A DNA stretch of 8,655 bases from Pseudomonadota bacterium (GTDB lineage: Bacteria; Myxococcota_A; Polyangia; Polyangiales; Polyangiaceae), in NCBI GenBank assembly GCA_023411445.1, contig JAEYOT010000854.1, positions 1 through 8,655 of the forward strand. The letters are read 5' to 3'. The notes under the pieces were generated by a model. It had not been told where the DNA came from. It saw only the letters and a program-made list of their open reading frames with translations, and made no database searches. A program made the translations under genes and the position numbers. Positions 1-7,253 of the stretch are shown here, one piece after another. Each line of letters starts with the position of its first letter. Position 1 is the stretch's first letter.

Positions 1-2
1 GC

Positions 3-914
3 TTGGAAGCGCGCTTCCGCGACGCGCCGCTGGACGGCTTCTTCGCGACCGCCAGCCGTATCGCCCCCGGGCAGCGACGCGTGCGCGCGCTCCCCTCCGT
101 CGGCTACGTTGAAGATTTGTCGTGGCACAGCGAGTACCTGCCGCTGGACGAGGAGGTGCGTGACCGTTACCTGAGCGTGCGTGAGAACTCGGTCGCGGTC
201 GCGCGCAGCTTCGTGCGCGGCAGCGGTCGGCCCGCGGTGATCTTGATTCACGGCTACATGGCAGGGCCGTTCGCGTTCGAGGAGCGCATCTGGCCGATCA
301 CCGCGTTCGATCGCGCAGGCTTCGAGGTGGTGCTGTTCACGCTGCCGTTTCACGGCTTGCGTGCGCGCCTCGGCAGCAGCCGCGTGCCCGAGTTTCCCGG
401 TCCGGATCCGCGCGTCAACGTGGAGGGCTTCCGCCAGGCCATGTTCGATCTGCAGAGCTTGGTCGGCTACCTGCTAGGGCGCGGCCACGCGCGCGTCGGC
501 GTCGTTGGCATGAGCTTGGGTGGTTACACCTCCGCGCTGCTCGCGAGCGTCGAGCCACGGCTGGACTTCGTCGTGCCCGTGATCCCGCTGTCGAGCTTGA
601 GCGACTTCGCGCGTGAGCAGGGCTCGCTGAGCCCGCTGCCGGAAGAGGCCGCCGAGCAGCACGCGCTCTTGGAGAGCATCTATCGTCGCGTCAGTCCCGT
701 CTCGCGACCAGCGCTCGTGCCCGGTGAGAGGTGCTTGGTGATCGCCGCCAAGGCGGATCGCGTCACGCCGGCAGCCCACGCGCGCCGGCTCGCCGTCCAC
801 CTGCGGGCCCCGCTGCGCTCCTTTTATGGTGGTCATTTACTGCAGCTCGGTCGCGGCGAGGCGTTCGGCGCCGTTTACGACCTGATCAAGTCACAGCGCA
901 CGCTCGGCGGATGA
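3..914 (+). CDS. Alpha/beta-hydrolase fold protein, probably 5'-truncated by the window edge
   Basis: The reading frame is open to the left edge and the first usable codon is a TTG at position 3, so the true start probably lies upstream. Residue numbers count from that codon. The hydrolase fold is clear: an oxyanion-hole type HGY at 83-85 after a hydrophobic strand, the nucleophile elbow GMSLGG at 169-174 (Ser171), a probable acid Asp252 in KADRVTP, and a C-terminal His278 in YGGH. No signal peptide or membrane segment is visible in the part present, so a soluble cytoplasmic enzyme is likely. The substrate cannot be told. The FHG...PDPRVNVEGF stretch followed by a G-x-S-x-G-G elbow is reminiscent of the ABHD18/DUF2048-like branch, but that is only a resemblance. 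The kinase gene starts 85 bases downstream on the same strand, which neither proves nor excludes co-transcription. The fold is secure; the function is open. Confidence 0.85.
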   Translation: MEARFRDAPLDGFFATASRIAPGQRRVRALPSVGYVEDLSWHSEYLPLDEEVRDRYLSVRENSVAVARSFVRGSGRPAVILIHGYMAGPFAFEERIWPITAFDRAGFEVVLFTLPFHGLRARLGSSRVPEFPGPDPRVNVEGFRQAMFDLQSLVGYLLGRGHARVGVVGMSLGGYTSALLASVEPRLDFVVPVIPLSSLSDFAREQGSLSPLPEEAAEQHALLESIYRRVSPVSRPALVPGERCLVIAAKADRVTPAAHARRLAVHLRAPLRSFYGGHLLQLGRGEAFGAVYDLIKSQRTLGG

Positions 915-991
915 CGCTGCGGTAGAAATTCGGCTCCCCGGGGCGCGGCTTCGCGTTTTCGCCCAGCCCTCCGGCCAGCGGTGTAAGGTTC

Positions 992-996
992 GGAGG
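992..996 (+). promoter_or_regulatory. Ribosome binding site of the kinase gene
   Basis: A GGAGG core lies 3 bases before the ATG at 1000. The spacing is tight, but the motif is perfect and supports this start. Confidence 0.6.
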
Positions 997-999
997 TGC

Positions 1000-2940
1000 A
1001 TGAACACTCCGAGGCCCACCGACCCCTTCTTGGGGCTCGAGGTAGCTTCTGAGAGCCAGCGCGGGGTCTCTTTCAAGATCCAGCGCCAGCTGGCGGAGGG
1101 CGGCACGGCTGCGGCTTACTTCGCGGAGCGCACCGCCCCCGAGGGCGCATCGCCGGTCGTGCTCAAGGTGATCTTGCCGCAGGTGATTCGCCAGGCCGGC
1201 GACACGGCGCGCATGGTGGTGCAGAAGGAGTCGGTGGCGCTCGGCCGGCTCAACGAGCGCGTGCCGCCCTGCCCCTTCGTGGTCCGGTTGCTGGACGTCG
1301 GCAACCTGGAGTTTCGCGGCTACCCCGGCGATGCGCTGCTCTTGCCGTGGCTCGCGCTCGAGTACGTCCATGGCGGCTCCGCCGGTACCACGCTGGAAGA
1401 TCGCGTGCAGCGCTGCGTGGCGGCGTCAGGCTTCGCTTTCGAGCCGGAGCGCGCGGTGCGCGCTCTCACCCACATCACGGAGGGATTGCACGAGATCCAC
1501 GAAGCGGGCGTGATTCACCGCGACCTCAGCCCCAACAACGTGCTGTGTTGCGGCTCCGGCACGTCCGAGCTGTTCAAGATTTCGGATTTTGGCATCGCGC
1601 GCCCGCTCGGCGTGCAGTCCACGTTCGGCTCCGTCTTGATCGGGACACCCGGCTACATGGCGCCGGAGCAGGCCACGGAGACACGCGGCTCGATCGGCTT
1701 TCACACGGACATCTTCGCCGTGGCGGCGACCGCCTTCTTCATCCTCACCGGCGAGCCTTACCTCCGCTCCCGCAACCTGTGGGACGTGGTGGCGACCACC
1801 GAGCGTCGCTCGCTGCGGAGCGCCAAAGGCCTGGCGCCGGAGCTCCGCGACGAACCCGCCGTGTGCGCGGCCCTGGATGAAGCCTTGGCGGCGGCGACCT
1901 CCCCGGATCCCACGCGGCGGCCCCAATCCGCCAAAGCGCTCGCCGCCAGCCTCATTCCCTGGCTCTCGACGTGTCCGCCGACGCGCCGCACACCGGTGTC
2001 GCTGCCTGCGCCGGAAGGGCCGATGGCGTCGCTTTCTGGTTGGAGCTTCACGGTGCGCCACCCGATCGGGCACGACTGGGTGCTGTCGCGGGTTGGCTGG
2101 GACGCGGACGGGCACTGCCTGGCCACTGCCACGCGCGGCCTGGTGTACTTCGACGGTACGAAATGGATCGACATCCCAGCGCAAGCCTTGGGTGGCTTGG
2201 GCAAGGTGATGCTCTCCACGCGGGTGGGGCCTGGGCGCTGGTTGCTAGGCGGTGAAGGCGGCAGCGTGATCGAGTACTCGCGCGGCGGAGTCACGCGCGC
2301 GCTGCGCGGCGACCCCTCGCTCACCCTGCTGGATGCTAGCGGTGACCTTGCGGACATCAGCGCCATGATCGCCAGCCGCGCGGGCTCGCCGCCGCTCTTG
2401 TGCGCGACGGCCGGCGGTCACTGGCTCAAGCCGCTCCCGGTGCCGGAGGCCTCGTCCCTGCTCGGGATCACGCAGCTGAGCCCGGAGCGCTTCTTGGTGT
2501 GCGGTCGCAGCGCCGAGGGCACGGGGCTCACGGCCCTGTACAGCCCGCTCGAGTGGGAGCTCACTCCGCTCGCCACCACGCAGTCTCGTGCCATGACCGC
2601 CTGCTTTAGCAGCGCCGAGCGCTCGCTCGCGGTCTCGGTCGGCGCGGGCGGTCACGTGGTGCGGCTGGAGTCCGGCCAAGCGCACCTCGAGCAGCTGCCG
2701 GGCGCCCCGGACTTCTCCGCGGTGAGCGTGGACGTGCTGGGCCGGGTGTGGGCCGGCGCTGCGGGCGAGCTGTGGTTCTCGGACTCGGGGAGCCGCTCGC
2801 TGCGCCGCGTTTGGCGCGACAGCAGCTGGCGCGCGCCGTTCGTCAGCATCTTCGCGGACTTTGGCATGGTCTTCGCTGCAACAGCCGATGGCGCCGTGCT
2901 CGAAGGCCGCACCGGCTTGTCGCAGCTGGTTTCGATGTAG
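1000..2940 (+). CDS. Soluble eukaryotic-type Ser/Thr protein kinase with C-terminal beta-propeller-like sensor domain
   Basis: Predicted to phosphorylate Ser/Thr of partner proteins in the cytoplasm. The kinase domain spans about residues 24-320: a degenerate glycine loop (AEGGTAAAY, 32-40, lacking the third Gly), ATP-binding Lys56 in VVLKV, probable helix-C Glu77, catalytic loop HRDLSPNN at 173-180 (Asp175, Asn180), DFG at 196-198, a GTPGYMAPE activation-segment end at 215-223, Asp237, and the late Arg in DPTRRP near 306. The usual Lys two residues after the catalytic Asp is Ser177. A Pro-rich linker (about 325-345) leads to about 300 residues of short beta-strand repeats, such as a GLVYFDGTKW block at 380-389 and WAGAAGELWFSD at 584-595, which resemble two-component-regulator or WD-type propeller blades. 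No transmembrane helix separates the halves, unlike many PASTA or sensor kinases, so the propeller probably binds a cytosolic ligand or partner. The ATG is supported by GGAGG just upstream. The kinase call is very secure; the propeller call is moderate. Confidence 0.95.
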   Translation: MNTPRPTDPFLGLEVASESQRGVSFKIQRQLAEGGTAAAYFAERTAPEGASPVVLKVILPQVIRQAGDTARMVVQKESVALGRLNERVPPCPFVVRLLDVGNLEFRGYPGDALLLPWLALEYVHGGSAGTTLEDRVQRCVAASGFAFEPERAVRALTHITEGLHEIHEAGVIHRDLSPNNVLCCGSGTSELFKISDFGIARPLGVQSTFGSVLIGTPGYMAPEQATETRGSIGFHTDIFAVAATAFFILTGEPYLRSRNLWDVVATTERRSLRSAKGLAPELRDEPAVCAALDEALAAATSPDPTRRPQSAKALAASLIPWLSTCPPTRRTPVSLPAPEGPMASLSGWSFTVRHPIGHDWVLSRVGWDADGHCLATATRGLVYFDGTKWIDIPAQALGGLGKVMLSTRVGPGRWLLGGEGGSVIEYSRGGVTRALRGDPSLTLLDASGDLADISAMIASRAGSPPLLCATAGGHWLKPLPVPEASSLLGITQLSPERFLVCGRSAEGTGLTALYSPLEWELTPLATTQSRAMTACFSSAERSLAVSVGAGGHVVRLESGQAHLEQLPGAPDFSAVSVDVLGRVWAGAAGELWFSDSGSRSLRRVWRDSSWRAPFVSIFADFGMVFAATADGAVLEGRTGLSQLVSM

Positions 2941-2958
2941 CGCCGCAGCTTGAGCCGC

Positions 2959-3465
2959 TCAGTGCGCGTGCGCCTGCTCGGCTTCTTCCGGCTCGTCGTC
3001 GTGCACGTGCGTGTGCCTCCGATCCAGCGCGTACTGCGTCTCCACGTTCTTGCGTGTGATCCACGCGTCCAGCGAGAGCCGCCCGGCGCCGAACACCGCG
3101 AACACGGAGAGCATGGCCAAGACCAGCGCCGCAAATTCCAGCGACTGGCCGGCGGTGAGCAGGCCCTCGCCGATGTGCACGAACAGCACCGCGCCGAGCA
3201 GCGGCGGCATCTGTACGGCGGCAGCGATGCGCGTGCCCAGGCCCAGCGCGAGCAGGATGCCGCCGCACAGGTGTGCCGCCACCTCGTACTGCGCTGCCGC
3301 GAGCGGCACGAACCAAGCGTCCGAGCGCTTCAAGTACTCGACGAGCACGTCCGGGTTGCCGATGAAGAGCGCGCCGCGCACCATCAGCCCCACTCCCAAA
3401 TAGATTCGGATCAAATCCAAGCCCACGCTCGGATCTCGCCACCATTGCTTGGAATCAGTCGCCAT
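2959..3465 (-). CDS. DoxX-family integral membrane protein with His/acid-rich C-terminal tail
   Basis: A 168-residue membrane protein of the length and pattern of DoxX/DoxD-like proteins. It has a short N-terminus with a DLIRIYLGVGLMVRGALF first helix (about 17-36), then hydrophobic segments near 61-81, 84-100 and 109-127 with small-residue packing (GTRIAAAVQMPPLLGAV). DoxX relatives are inner-membrane proteins linked to quinone or thiosulfate redox or oxidative stress, but most are uncharacterised, so no reaction is assigned. After the last helix comes an arginine-bearing stretch and a hydrophilic tail (151-168) with five His and six Asp/Glu, a plausible metal-binding or proton-buffering appendage. 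The ATG has a perfect GGAGG 4 bases upstream. The gene is convergent with the kinase gene (18 bases between stops) and appears monocistronic. A larger frame on the opposite strand across this gene is judged to be a shadow because it shows no family features. Confidence 0.85.
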   Translation of the reverse strand: MATDSKQWWRDPSVGLDLIRIYLGVGLMVRGALFIGNPDVLVEYLKRSDAWFVPLAAAQYEVAAHLCGGILLALGLGTRIAAAVQMPPLLGAVLFVHIGEGLLTAGQSLEFAALVLAMLSVFAVFGAGRLSLDAWITRKNVETQYALDRRHTHVHDDEPEEAEQAHAH

Positions 3466-3469
3466 TGCG

Positions 3470-3474
3470 CCTCC
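3470..3474 (-). promoter_or_regulatory. Ribosome binding site of the DoxX-family gene
   Basis: CCTCC on the + strand reads GGAGG on the coding strand, 4 bases before the ATG at 3465. It fixes the start codon. Confidence 0.65.
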
Positions 3475-3562
3475 ATGACCGGAAAGTCGCAGCCACGAAC
3501 AAAGACACGCCAGCAGCGAGCGAGATTCCCGCTGCCAGAGGCCTCATTGTGCCACGTTCAGG

Positions 3563-3592
3563 GCTATGTGCACTCGAGGGTACGATCGTCAA
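3563..3592 (-). promoter_or_regulatory. Possible sigma-70-like promoter for the DoxX-family gene
   Basis: On the minus strand TTGACG (3592-3587, five of six matches to the -35 consensus) is followed after 18 bases by CATAGC (3568-3563, a poor -10 sharing only ATA). Transcription would begin roughly 90 bases before the DoxX start codon. In DNA this GC-rich a match of this quality can arise by chance, and myxobacterial promoters often depart from consensus, so this is only a candidate. Confidence 0.22.
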
Positions 3593-3652
3593 TGGCTAGC
3601 AGTGAGCTCGCCCTTCCCCATGAAGCGCCCGGCAAAAGCTCGCCGCCGTCTA

Positions 3653-3685
3653 GCAAGCGATAGCCTGACGCGTCATGAAGCTTGC
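3653..3685. repeat. Nested inverted repeat, possible operator
   Basis: A perfect 10-base palindrome TGACGCGTCA (3666-3675) sits between inverted arms GCAAGC (3653-3658) and GCTTGC (3680-3685). The arms are slightly off-centre to the palindrome (by 1.5 bases). It lies about 107 bases before the fusion gene's ATG and about 200 bases from the DoxX start. A binding site for a dimeric regulator is possible; no specific regulator family is recognised. No T-run follows, so it is not a terminator. Confidence 0.3.
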
Positions 3686-3782
3686 GTGAGCGCGGCTCGA
3701 GCCTGCCGTCATTCAAGGTAAAAGCGCGTCAATTCGCGATGTTTTAGGAGCGGGCGGAGCGCTGGAGTATCGTAGTCAGATC

Positions 3783-6056
3783 ATGCTCATTGCCCAGCTT
3801 GACGCCATGCATCGCAGCCGAGGTGGTGACTGGTTTTACCGCACGTTCGCTCCCGGACGCGCGCTGGCGGCGCTGCCGGACACGTACGTGCTCAACCTGG
3901 ACCAATCGCACCGGCGCTTGGGTCGCGTGCTGGAGCTGGCGGATGTGCTGGTGATCAACGGCGTCTGCAGCGTGGACTTGCTCGCCACCTTGCAGCAGCG
4001 CAAACGCGCCGGCCGCGTCACCGTGTTCGAGATCAACGACGACGTGCAGGCGATCCAGCCGTCCAACCCGCTCGCGGGCTTCTTTGCTCAACCGGAAAAT
4101 ATTCGCCTTTTCCGGCGTTTGGCGCTCAGCGCGGACGCTGTTCAGTACAGCGTGCCGGAGCTTCTGCGCCTGTACGGCTCGCTCAACGCGCGCGGGCGCG
4201 TGTTTCTCAATCAGCTGGTGGAGCTGCCGCCGCTTGGCCCACGGACGGGAGCGGGGCTCAAGGTGGGTTGGGGCGGCTCGGCGGGCCACTACGAGGACCT
4301 GGCCGAGGTCGCGCCCGCCTTGACGCGATTCGTGCAGGAAACGCCAGGCGTCGAGCTCCACCTGATGTGCTCCGAGCGCATCTGGGCGCTGTTTGACGCG
4401 CTACCGGCCGAGCGCAAGCGGCTCACGCCCGTGGGCTCGATCGAAGACTACTATCGCTTCGTCGCCACGCTAGATATCGGCATCGCTCCCAACCGTGACG
4501 CCGGCTTCAACCGCGCGCGCTCAGACGTGAAGTTCCTGGAGTATGCGGCTTACGGCGCGGTGCCGGTGGTGCAGCGGCTGACGCCGTACTTGTCCAGCGT
4601 GAAGGACGGGCAAACCGGGTTCTTCTTCGACTCACCCGAGCAGCTCGTGCAGGTGCTGAGCCACCTCGTCGCTGCGCCGCAGACGCAAGAGCGCGTGCGC
4701 GAGGCCGCCCACCGCTACGTCGCGAGCGAGCGCTTGCTCGCCGCGCGGGTGGGGGAGCGGCGCGCTTTCTACCGGGAGCTGCTCGGCAGCGAGGGTGGTG
4801 GGAGCGAGCTGTTCGCTGAGCTCTCCGCGCTCGAAGGCGCCGAGCTGAGCGGGCGCTACTGCCAGCTCGGTCACACCGAGTTCGAGACGAAGCTGCACGA
4901 CGGCATCGTCCTCTTGCAGCGCGGTGAGCGCGAGCGGGGCGCCGGGCTGCTGCAACAGGCGGCGCGGCTCGAGCCGCAGCAGTACTTGCCCGAGCTGATG
5001 CTGGGCGTCTCGCTGCAGAGCGTCAGCGCGCTGTCGTCGGCGCTCAATCGGGAGCCACGCTCCGTGCAAGCCTTGCTGTCGCTCGGCGCGCTGCTGCTGC
5101 AAGAAGGCCAGGTCCGGCCGGCGCTGGAGCGCTTCATGGCGGCGGCGGAGCTTTCGCCGGGCTACGAGATGCCGTTCGCTCACGCCGCCCAGGCGATGCA
5201 CAAGCTCGGCGCCGCCAAGGAAGCGGCCGAGTTCGAAGCCTTGGCGCAGAACCTCGCACGCGCCGTGACGCCTGCAGCCACGCCGGAGCCTGCTGCGCCC
5301 GCCGCGCAACCCGCCACGTCCCTGCAATCAGGGCGTCCCGCCTGGCACCTGCTGGGGCAGGCCGGTCACCTCCAGACGCTCGATCCGAGCTACGCGCCGA
5401 GCGGCCTGCTCGAGCTGGTGTCGCCAGCGCCGAGGCGCGTGCTGGATTTGGGCTGCTTCTGCGGCGGCACCGGGCGCTGGCTGAAGCGACGCTTCCCTGG
5501 CTGCGTGGTGATCGGTGTGGAGATGCTGGAGCAGGCGGCGGCGCTGGCCGCCGAGGCCTACGACCGCGTGCACGTCGGTACCTTGGAGCAGCTCGATTTT
5601 CAGAGCGCAGGGCTCATGCCTGGCAGCTTCGACGCGATCGTCGCCGCTGACGTGCTCGAGCACCTGTATAACCCTTGGCAAGCGCTCGAGCGCATCCGTC
5701 CGCTGCTCGCGCCGGGCGGCGCGCTGTACGTCTCACTGCCCAACGTGAGAAACTTGCAGCTGCTCAGCGAGCTCAGCAAAGGTCATTTCGACTACGCGGG
5801 CGCTGGCATCCTGGACGTGACGCACGTGCGCTTCTTCACGCGCAAGACCGCCACGGAGATGCTCCATCAAACCGGCTTTCAGGTCGAGGACATCCGCATC
5901 AACCCGGACAATCGGCTCGCCAGCGTGTTCGAAGGGAAGAACCTGAACGAGACGACCAGCATCGAGCTGGACGGCTTGAGGCTCTCCGGCCTCACGCGAG
6001 AAGATCTGCTCGAGCTCGCCGCGCTGCAGCTTTACCTGCGCTGCGTGCCGAGCTGA
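3783..6056 (+). CDS. Trimodular glycosyltransferase - TPR - SAM-dependent methyltransferase fusion
   Basis: Residues 1-335 look like a GT-B glycosyltransferase (GT4-like): FEINDDV (82-88), strand and loop KVGWGGSAGHYEDL (160-173) opening the C-lobe, and a donor-binding region SDVKFLEYAAYGAVPVV (247-263), then DGQTGFFF (275-282). Residues about 370-490 form helical TPR-like repeats (ALERFMAAAELSPGYEMPFAHAA region), followed by an Ala/Pro linker (494-512). Residues about 515-757 are a class I methyltransferase: SAM motif VLDLGCFCGGTG (553-564), GVE acid (578-580), FDAIVAADVLEHL (616-628), and GILDVTHVRFFTRK (675-688), a block typical of methyltransferases in glycan clusters. No signal peptide or transmembrane helix is seen, so it is cytosolic. 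It probably transfers a sugar and methylates a glycan or sugar intermediate; substrates are unknown. The ATG at 3783 begins the first strand, but the nearest GGAG is 15 bases upstream, so the start is somewhat uncertain. It converges on kpsS with 12 bases between stops. Confidence 0.9.
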   Translation: MLIAQLDAMHRSRGGDWFYRTFAPGRALAALPDTYVLNLDQSHRRLGRVLELADVLVINGVCSVDLLATLQQRKRAGRVTVFEINDDVQAIQPSNPLAGFFAQPENIRLFRRLALSADAVQYSVPELLRLYGSLNARGRVFLNQLVELPPLGPRTGAGLKVGWGGSAGHYEDLAEVAPALTRFVQETPGVELHLMCSERIWALFDALPAERKRLTPVGSIEDYYRFVATLDIGIAPNRDAGFNRARSDVKFLEYAAYGAVPVVQRLTPYLSSVKDGQTGFFFDSPEQLVQVLSHLVAAPQTQERVREAAHRYVASERLLAARVGERRAFYRELLGSEGGGSELFAELSALEGAELSGRYCQLGHTEFETKLHDGIVLLQRGERERGAGLLQQAARLEPQQYLPELMLGVSLQSVSALSSALNREPRSVQALLSLGALLLQEGQVRPALERFMAAAELSPGYEMPFAHAAQAMHKLGAAKEAAEFEALAQNLARAVTPAATPEPAAPAAQPATSLQSGRPAWHLLGQAGHLQTLDPSYAPSGLLELVSPAPRRVLDLGCFCGGTGRWLKRRFPGCVVIGVEMLEQAAALAAEAYDRVHVGTLEQLDFQSAGLMPGSFDAIVAADVLEHLYNPWQALERIRPLLAPGGALYVSLPNVRNLQLLSELSKGHFDYAGAGILDVTHVRFFTRKTATEMLHQTGFQVEDIRINPDNRLASVFEGKNLNETTSIELDGLRLSGLTREDLLELAALQLYLRCVPS

Positions 6057-6068
6057 GCGAGTCATCCA

Positions 6069-7253
6069 TCATTTCAAGAGGCGCGACGGATCCTCGAACA
6101 GCCGGCTCCACACGCTGCCGTTCAGCTGATTGTGCTCGCGCAGCCAGCGGCGGTAGCGCTGAAACAGCTCGCGATCGACCGGGCTCGGCGCGCGGAAGAA
6201 CTCCGCCAGGCGGCCCTGGTGCGTCAAGCCGGCCATGTCGTACACGGCCGTGCCCAGGCATTTGACCGGCGTGCCGTGCAGCAGCGAAGACAGGCCCACG
6301 GTGCTGTTGATCACGATCGTGCCGCGCGCCGCGCGCAACGTGCCCGGTAGGTTGATCACGTCCACGAAGTGCAGCCGTTCGCCCAAACCGAGGCGGAGCC
6401 TCAGATCCTCGATCAGCACGGAGTAGTCGCTGTAGGGGCGATCCATGGGGTGCAGCTTGAGCACCAGGTGGTGATCGGCGGGCGCGTGCTCAGCGAAGGT
6501 CTGCACCACCTCCTCGATGAACTCGTCGATCGTCTTGTACGGCGAGTGGCTGAGCTGAGAGTCCAGGTGCACCTGCAGCGGCACGAAGAAGAACGGCGGC
6601 ATCTCGGGCGTGAGCAGGCGTGCCGCGATGCCGCGATCGCGCAGCGTGTGCTCGACGCGCCGGAGCGTGCCGCGGAGCCAGAGCCTCGCCTGCGCCAGCG
6701 GACGGATGTCGCGGTGGTGTCGGTACAGTGGGTAGCGCGCGCGCAGGAGGCGCGTGGCGCTGGCGTAGCAGATCGTGTGCAGGGCCGACTTCAGGAAGGC
6801 GTGCTCGACGCGGCGCGTGCGCGGCTCTTGGTAGGTCGAGCTCGCAGCGTAGTCAGCCGGGTTGCGCGACATGCTCGAGTGCCCGTTCACGCCGCCGCGC
6901 TCGAGCGTCACGAAATCCGGGCGCAAGTAGCCCTCCTCGAACACGAACACCTCGACGCCGAGCTCGCGCGCCCGCGCGATCGCGGCGCGGTGCAGCGGCC
7001 GGCAGTCACCGAACAGCAGCACTGAGTTCACGTGTTCGGCTACGACGAGCTCTGCAAAGAAGTCTGGCCAGGCTTCGCGCGTCCCACGGTAGGCGATCAC
7101 GCCTGGCCCGCGGAAATATAAGTCTTCCCCGCCGTTGAAGTTCACCTTCAACACGGTGGCGCCGGCAGCGCGCAGTTGCCGCGCCACGCGCGCAAAGAAC
7201 GGGCCGGCTGGGCCCTGCAGCAGGAGTAAGCGCCGCCCATTCAGCTCACCCAC
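6069..7253 (-). CDS. kpsS: KpsS/LipB-type capsule beta-Kdo transferase
   Basis: In studied capsule systems KpsS puts the first beta-Kdo on lysophosphatidylglycerol at the cytoplasmic face of the inner membrane, starting the linker for ABC-transporter-dependent capsule export. The family hallmarks are all here (numbering from the alternative GTG at 7271): LLLQGPAGPFF at 16-26, NFNGGED at 44-50, FEEGYLRPDFVTLERGGVN at 111-129, FVPLQVHLDSQL at 229-240, KLHPMDR at 272-278, and INSTVGLSSLLHGTPV at 321-336. The length of about 394-400 residues is normal for KpsS. I favour the GTG at 7253 because GGGAG sits 7 bases upstream; a GTG at 7271, six codons earlier, is possible but has a weaker site. With the favoured start the gene overlaps the end of kpsC by 8 bases, which implies translational coupling. 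The substrate in this organism is inferred from homology, not shown. Confidence 0.9.
   Translation of the reverse strand: MGELNGRRLLLLQGPAGPFFARVARQLRAAGATVLKVNFNGGEDLYFRGPGVIAYRGTREAWPDFFAELVVAEHVNSVLLFGDCRPLHRAAIARARELGVEVFVFEEGYLRPDFVTLERGGVNGHSSMSRNPADYAASSTYQEPRTRRVEHAFLKSALHTICYASATRLLRARYPLYRHHRDIRPLAQARLWLRGTLRRVEHTLRDRGIAARLLTPEMPPFFFVPLQVHLDSQLSHSPYKTIDEFIEEVVQTFAEHAPADHHLVLKLHPMDRPYSDYSVLIEDLRLRLGLGERLHFVDVINLPGTLRAARGTIVINSTVGLSSLLHGTPVKCLGTAVYDMAGLTHQGRLAEFFRAPSPVDRELFQRYRRWLREHNQLNGSVWSRLFEDPSRLLK

Larger units (their letters stand above)
3466..3782. other. Intergenic region between divergent DoxX-family and glycosyltransferase-fusion genes
   Basis: This is the only gap longer than 300 bases and it must hold the promoters of both flanking genes. 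It contains the DoxX ribosome binding site, a weak sigma-70-like candidate on the minus strand (3563-3592), and a 10-base perfect palindrome at 3666-3675 flanked by short inverted arms. An AT-richer patch (about 3711-3747) precedes the fusion gene, but I see no convincing -35/-10 pair there. I see no tRNA, no small conserved protein and no rho-independent terminator. Confidence 0.6.

Noticed and set aside
3..5. TTG at the left edge as a genuine start of the hydrolase gene
   Set aside because: No upstream sequence is available to judge a ribosome site and the frame is open to the edge, so a true start further upstream is more likely.
940..959. CGCG-GCTT-CGCG hairpin followed by TTTT (944-959) between hydrolase and kinase genes
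   Set aside because: The perfect stem is only 4 base pairs, extendable only through G-U pairs, and the T-run is 4 bases. This is too weak to call a terminator.
1426..2366. Long minus-strand frames (1426-2184, 1758-2366) opposite the kinase gene
   Set aside because: Arg/Ala/Gly-rich translations with no motifs, antisense to a continuous kinase with every catalytic motif in order.
2950..3663. A 237-codon open frame on the + strand across the DoxX gene and the intergenic region
   Set aside because: Its translation is rich in Arg, Gln, His and Glu without any domain-like pattern, and it mirrors a well-supported membrane protein on the other strand. It is a typical GC-rich shadow frame.
4632..5327. 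A 231-codon minus-strand frame opposite the TPR region of the fusion protein
   Set aside because: Arg/Leu/Gln-rich antisense of an Ala/Glu/Leu-rich helical repeat region, with no family signature.
5439..5474. Apparent insertion in SAM motif I of the methyltransferase (DLGCFCGGTG rather than DLGCGTG)
   Set aside because: The D-x-G-C-x-x-G-x-x-G form is a normal variant in glycan-cluster methyltransferases (compare DVGCSSGxxG), so it is not a sign of inactivation.
6369..7025. Plus-strand frames of up to 218 codons opposite kpsS
   Set aside because: They lie antisense to the motif-complete KpsS frame and show the low-complexity composition expected of third-position GC bias.
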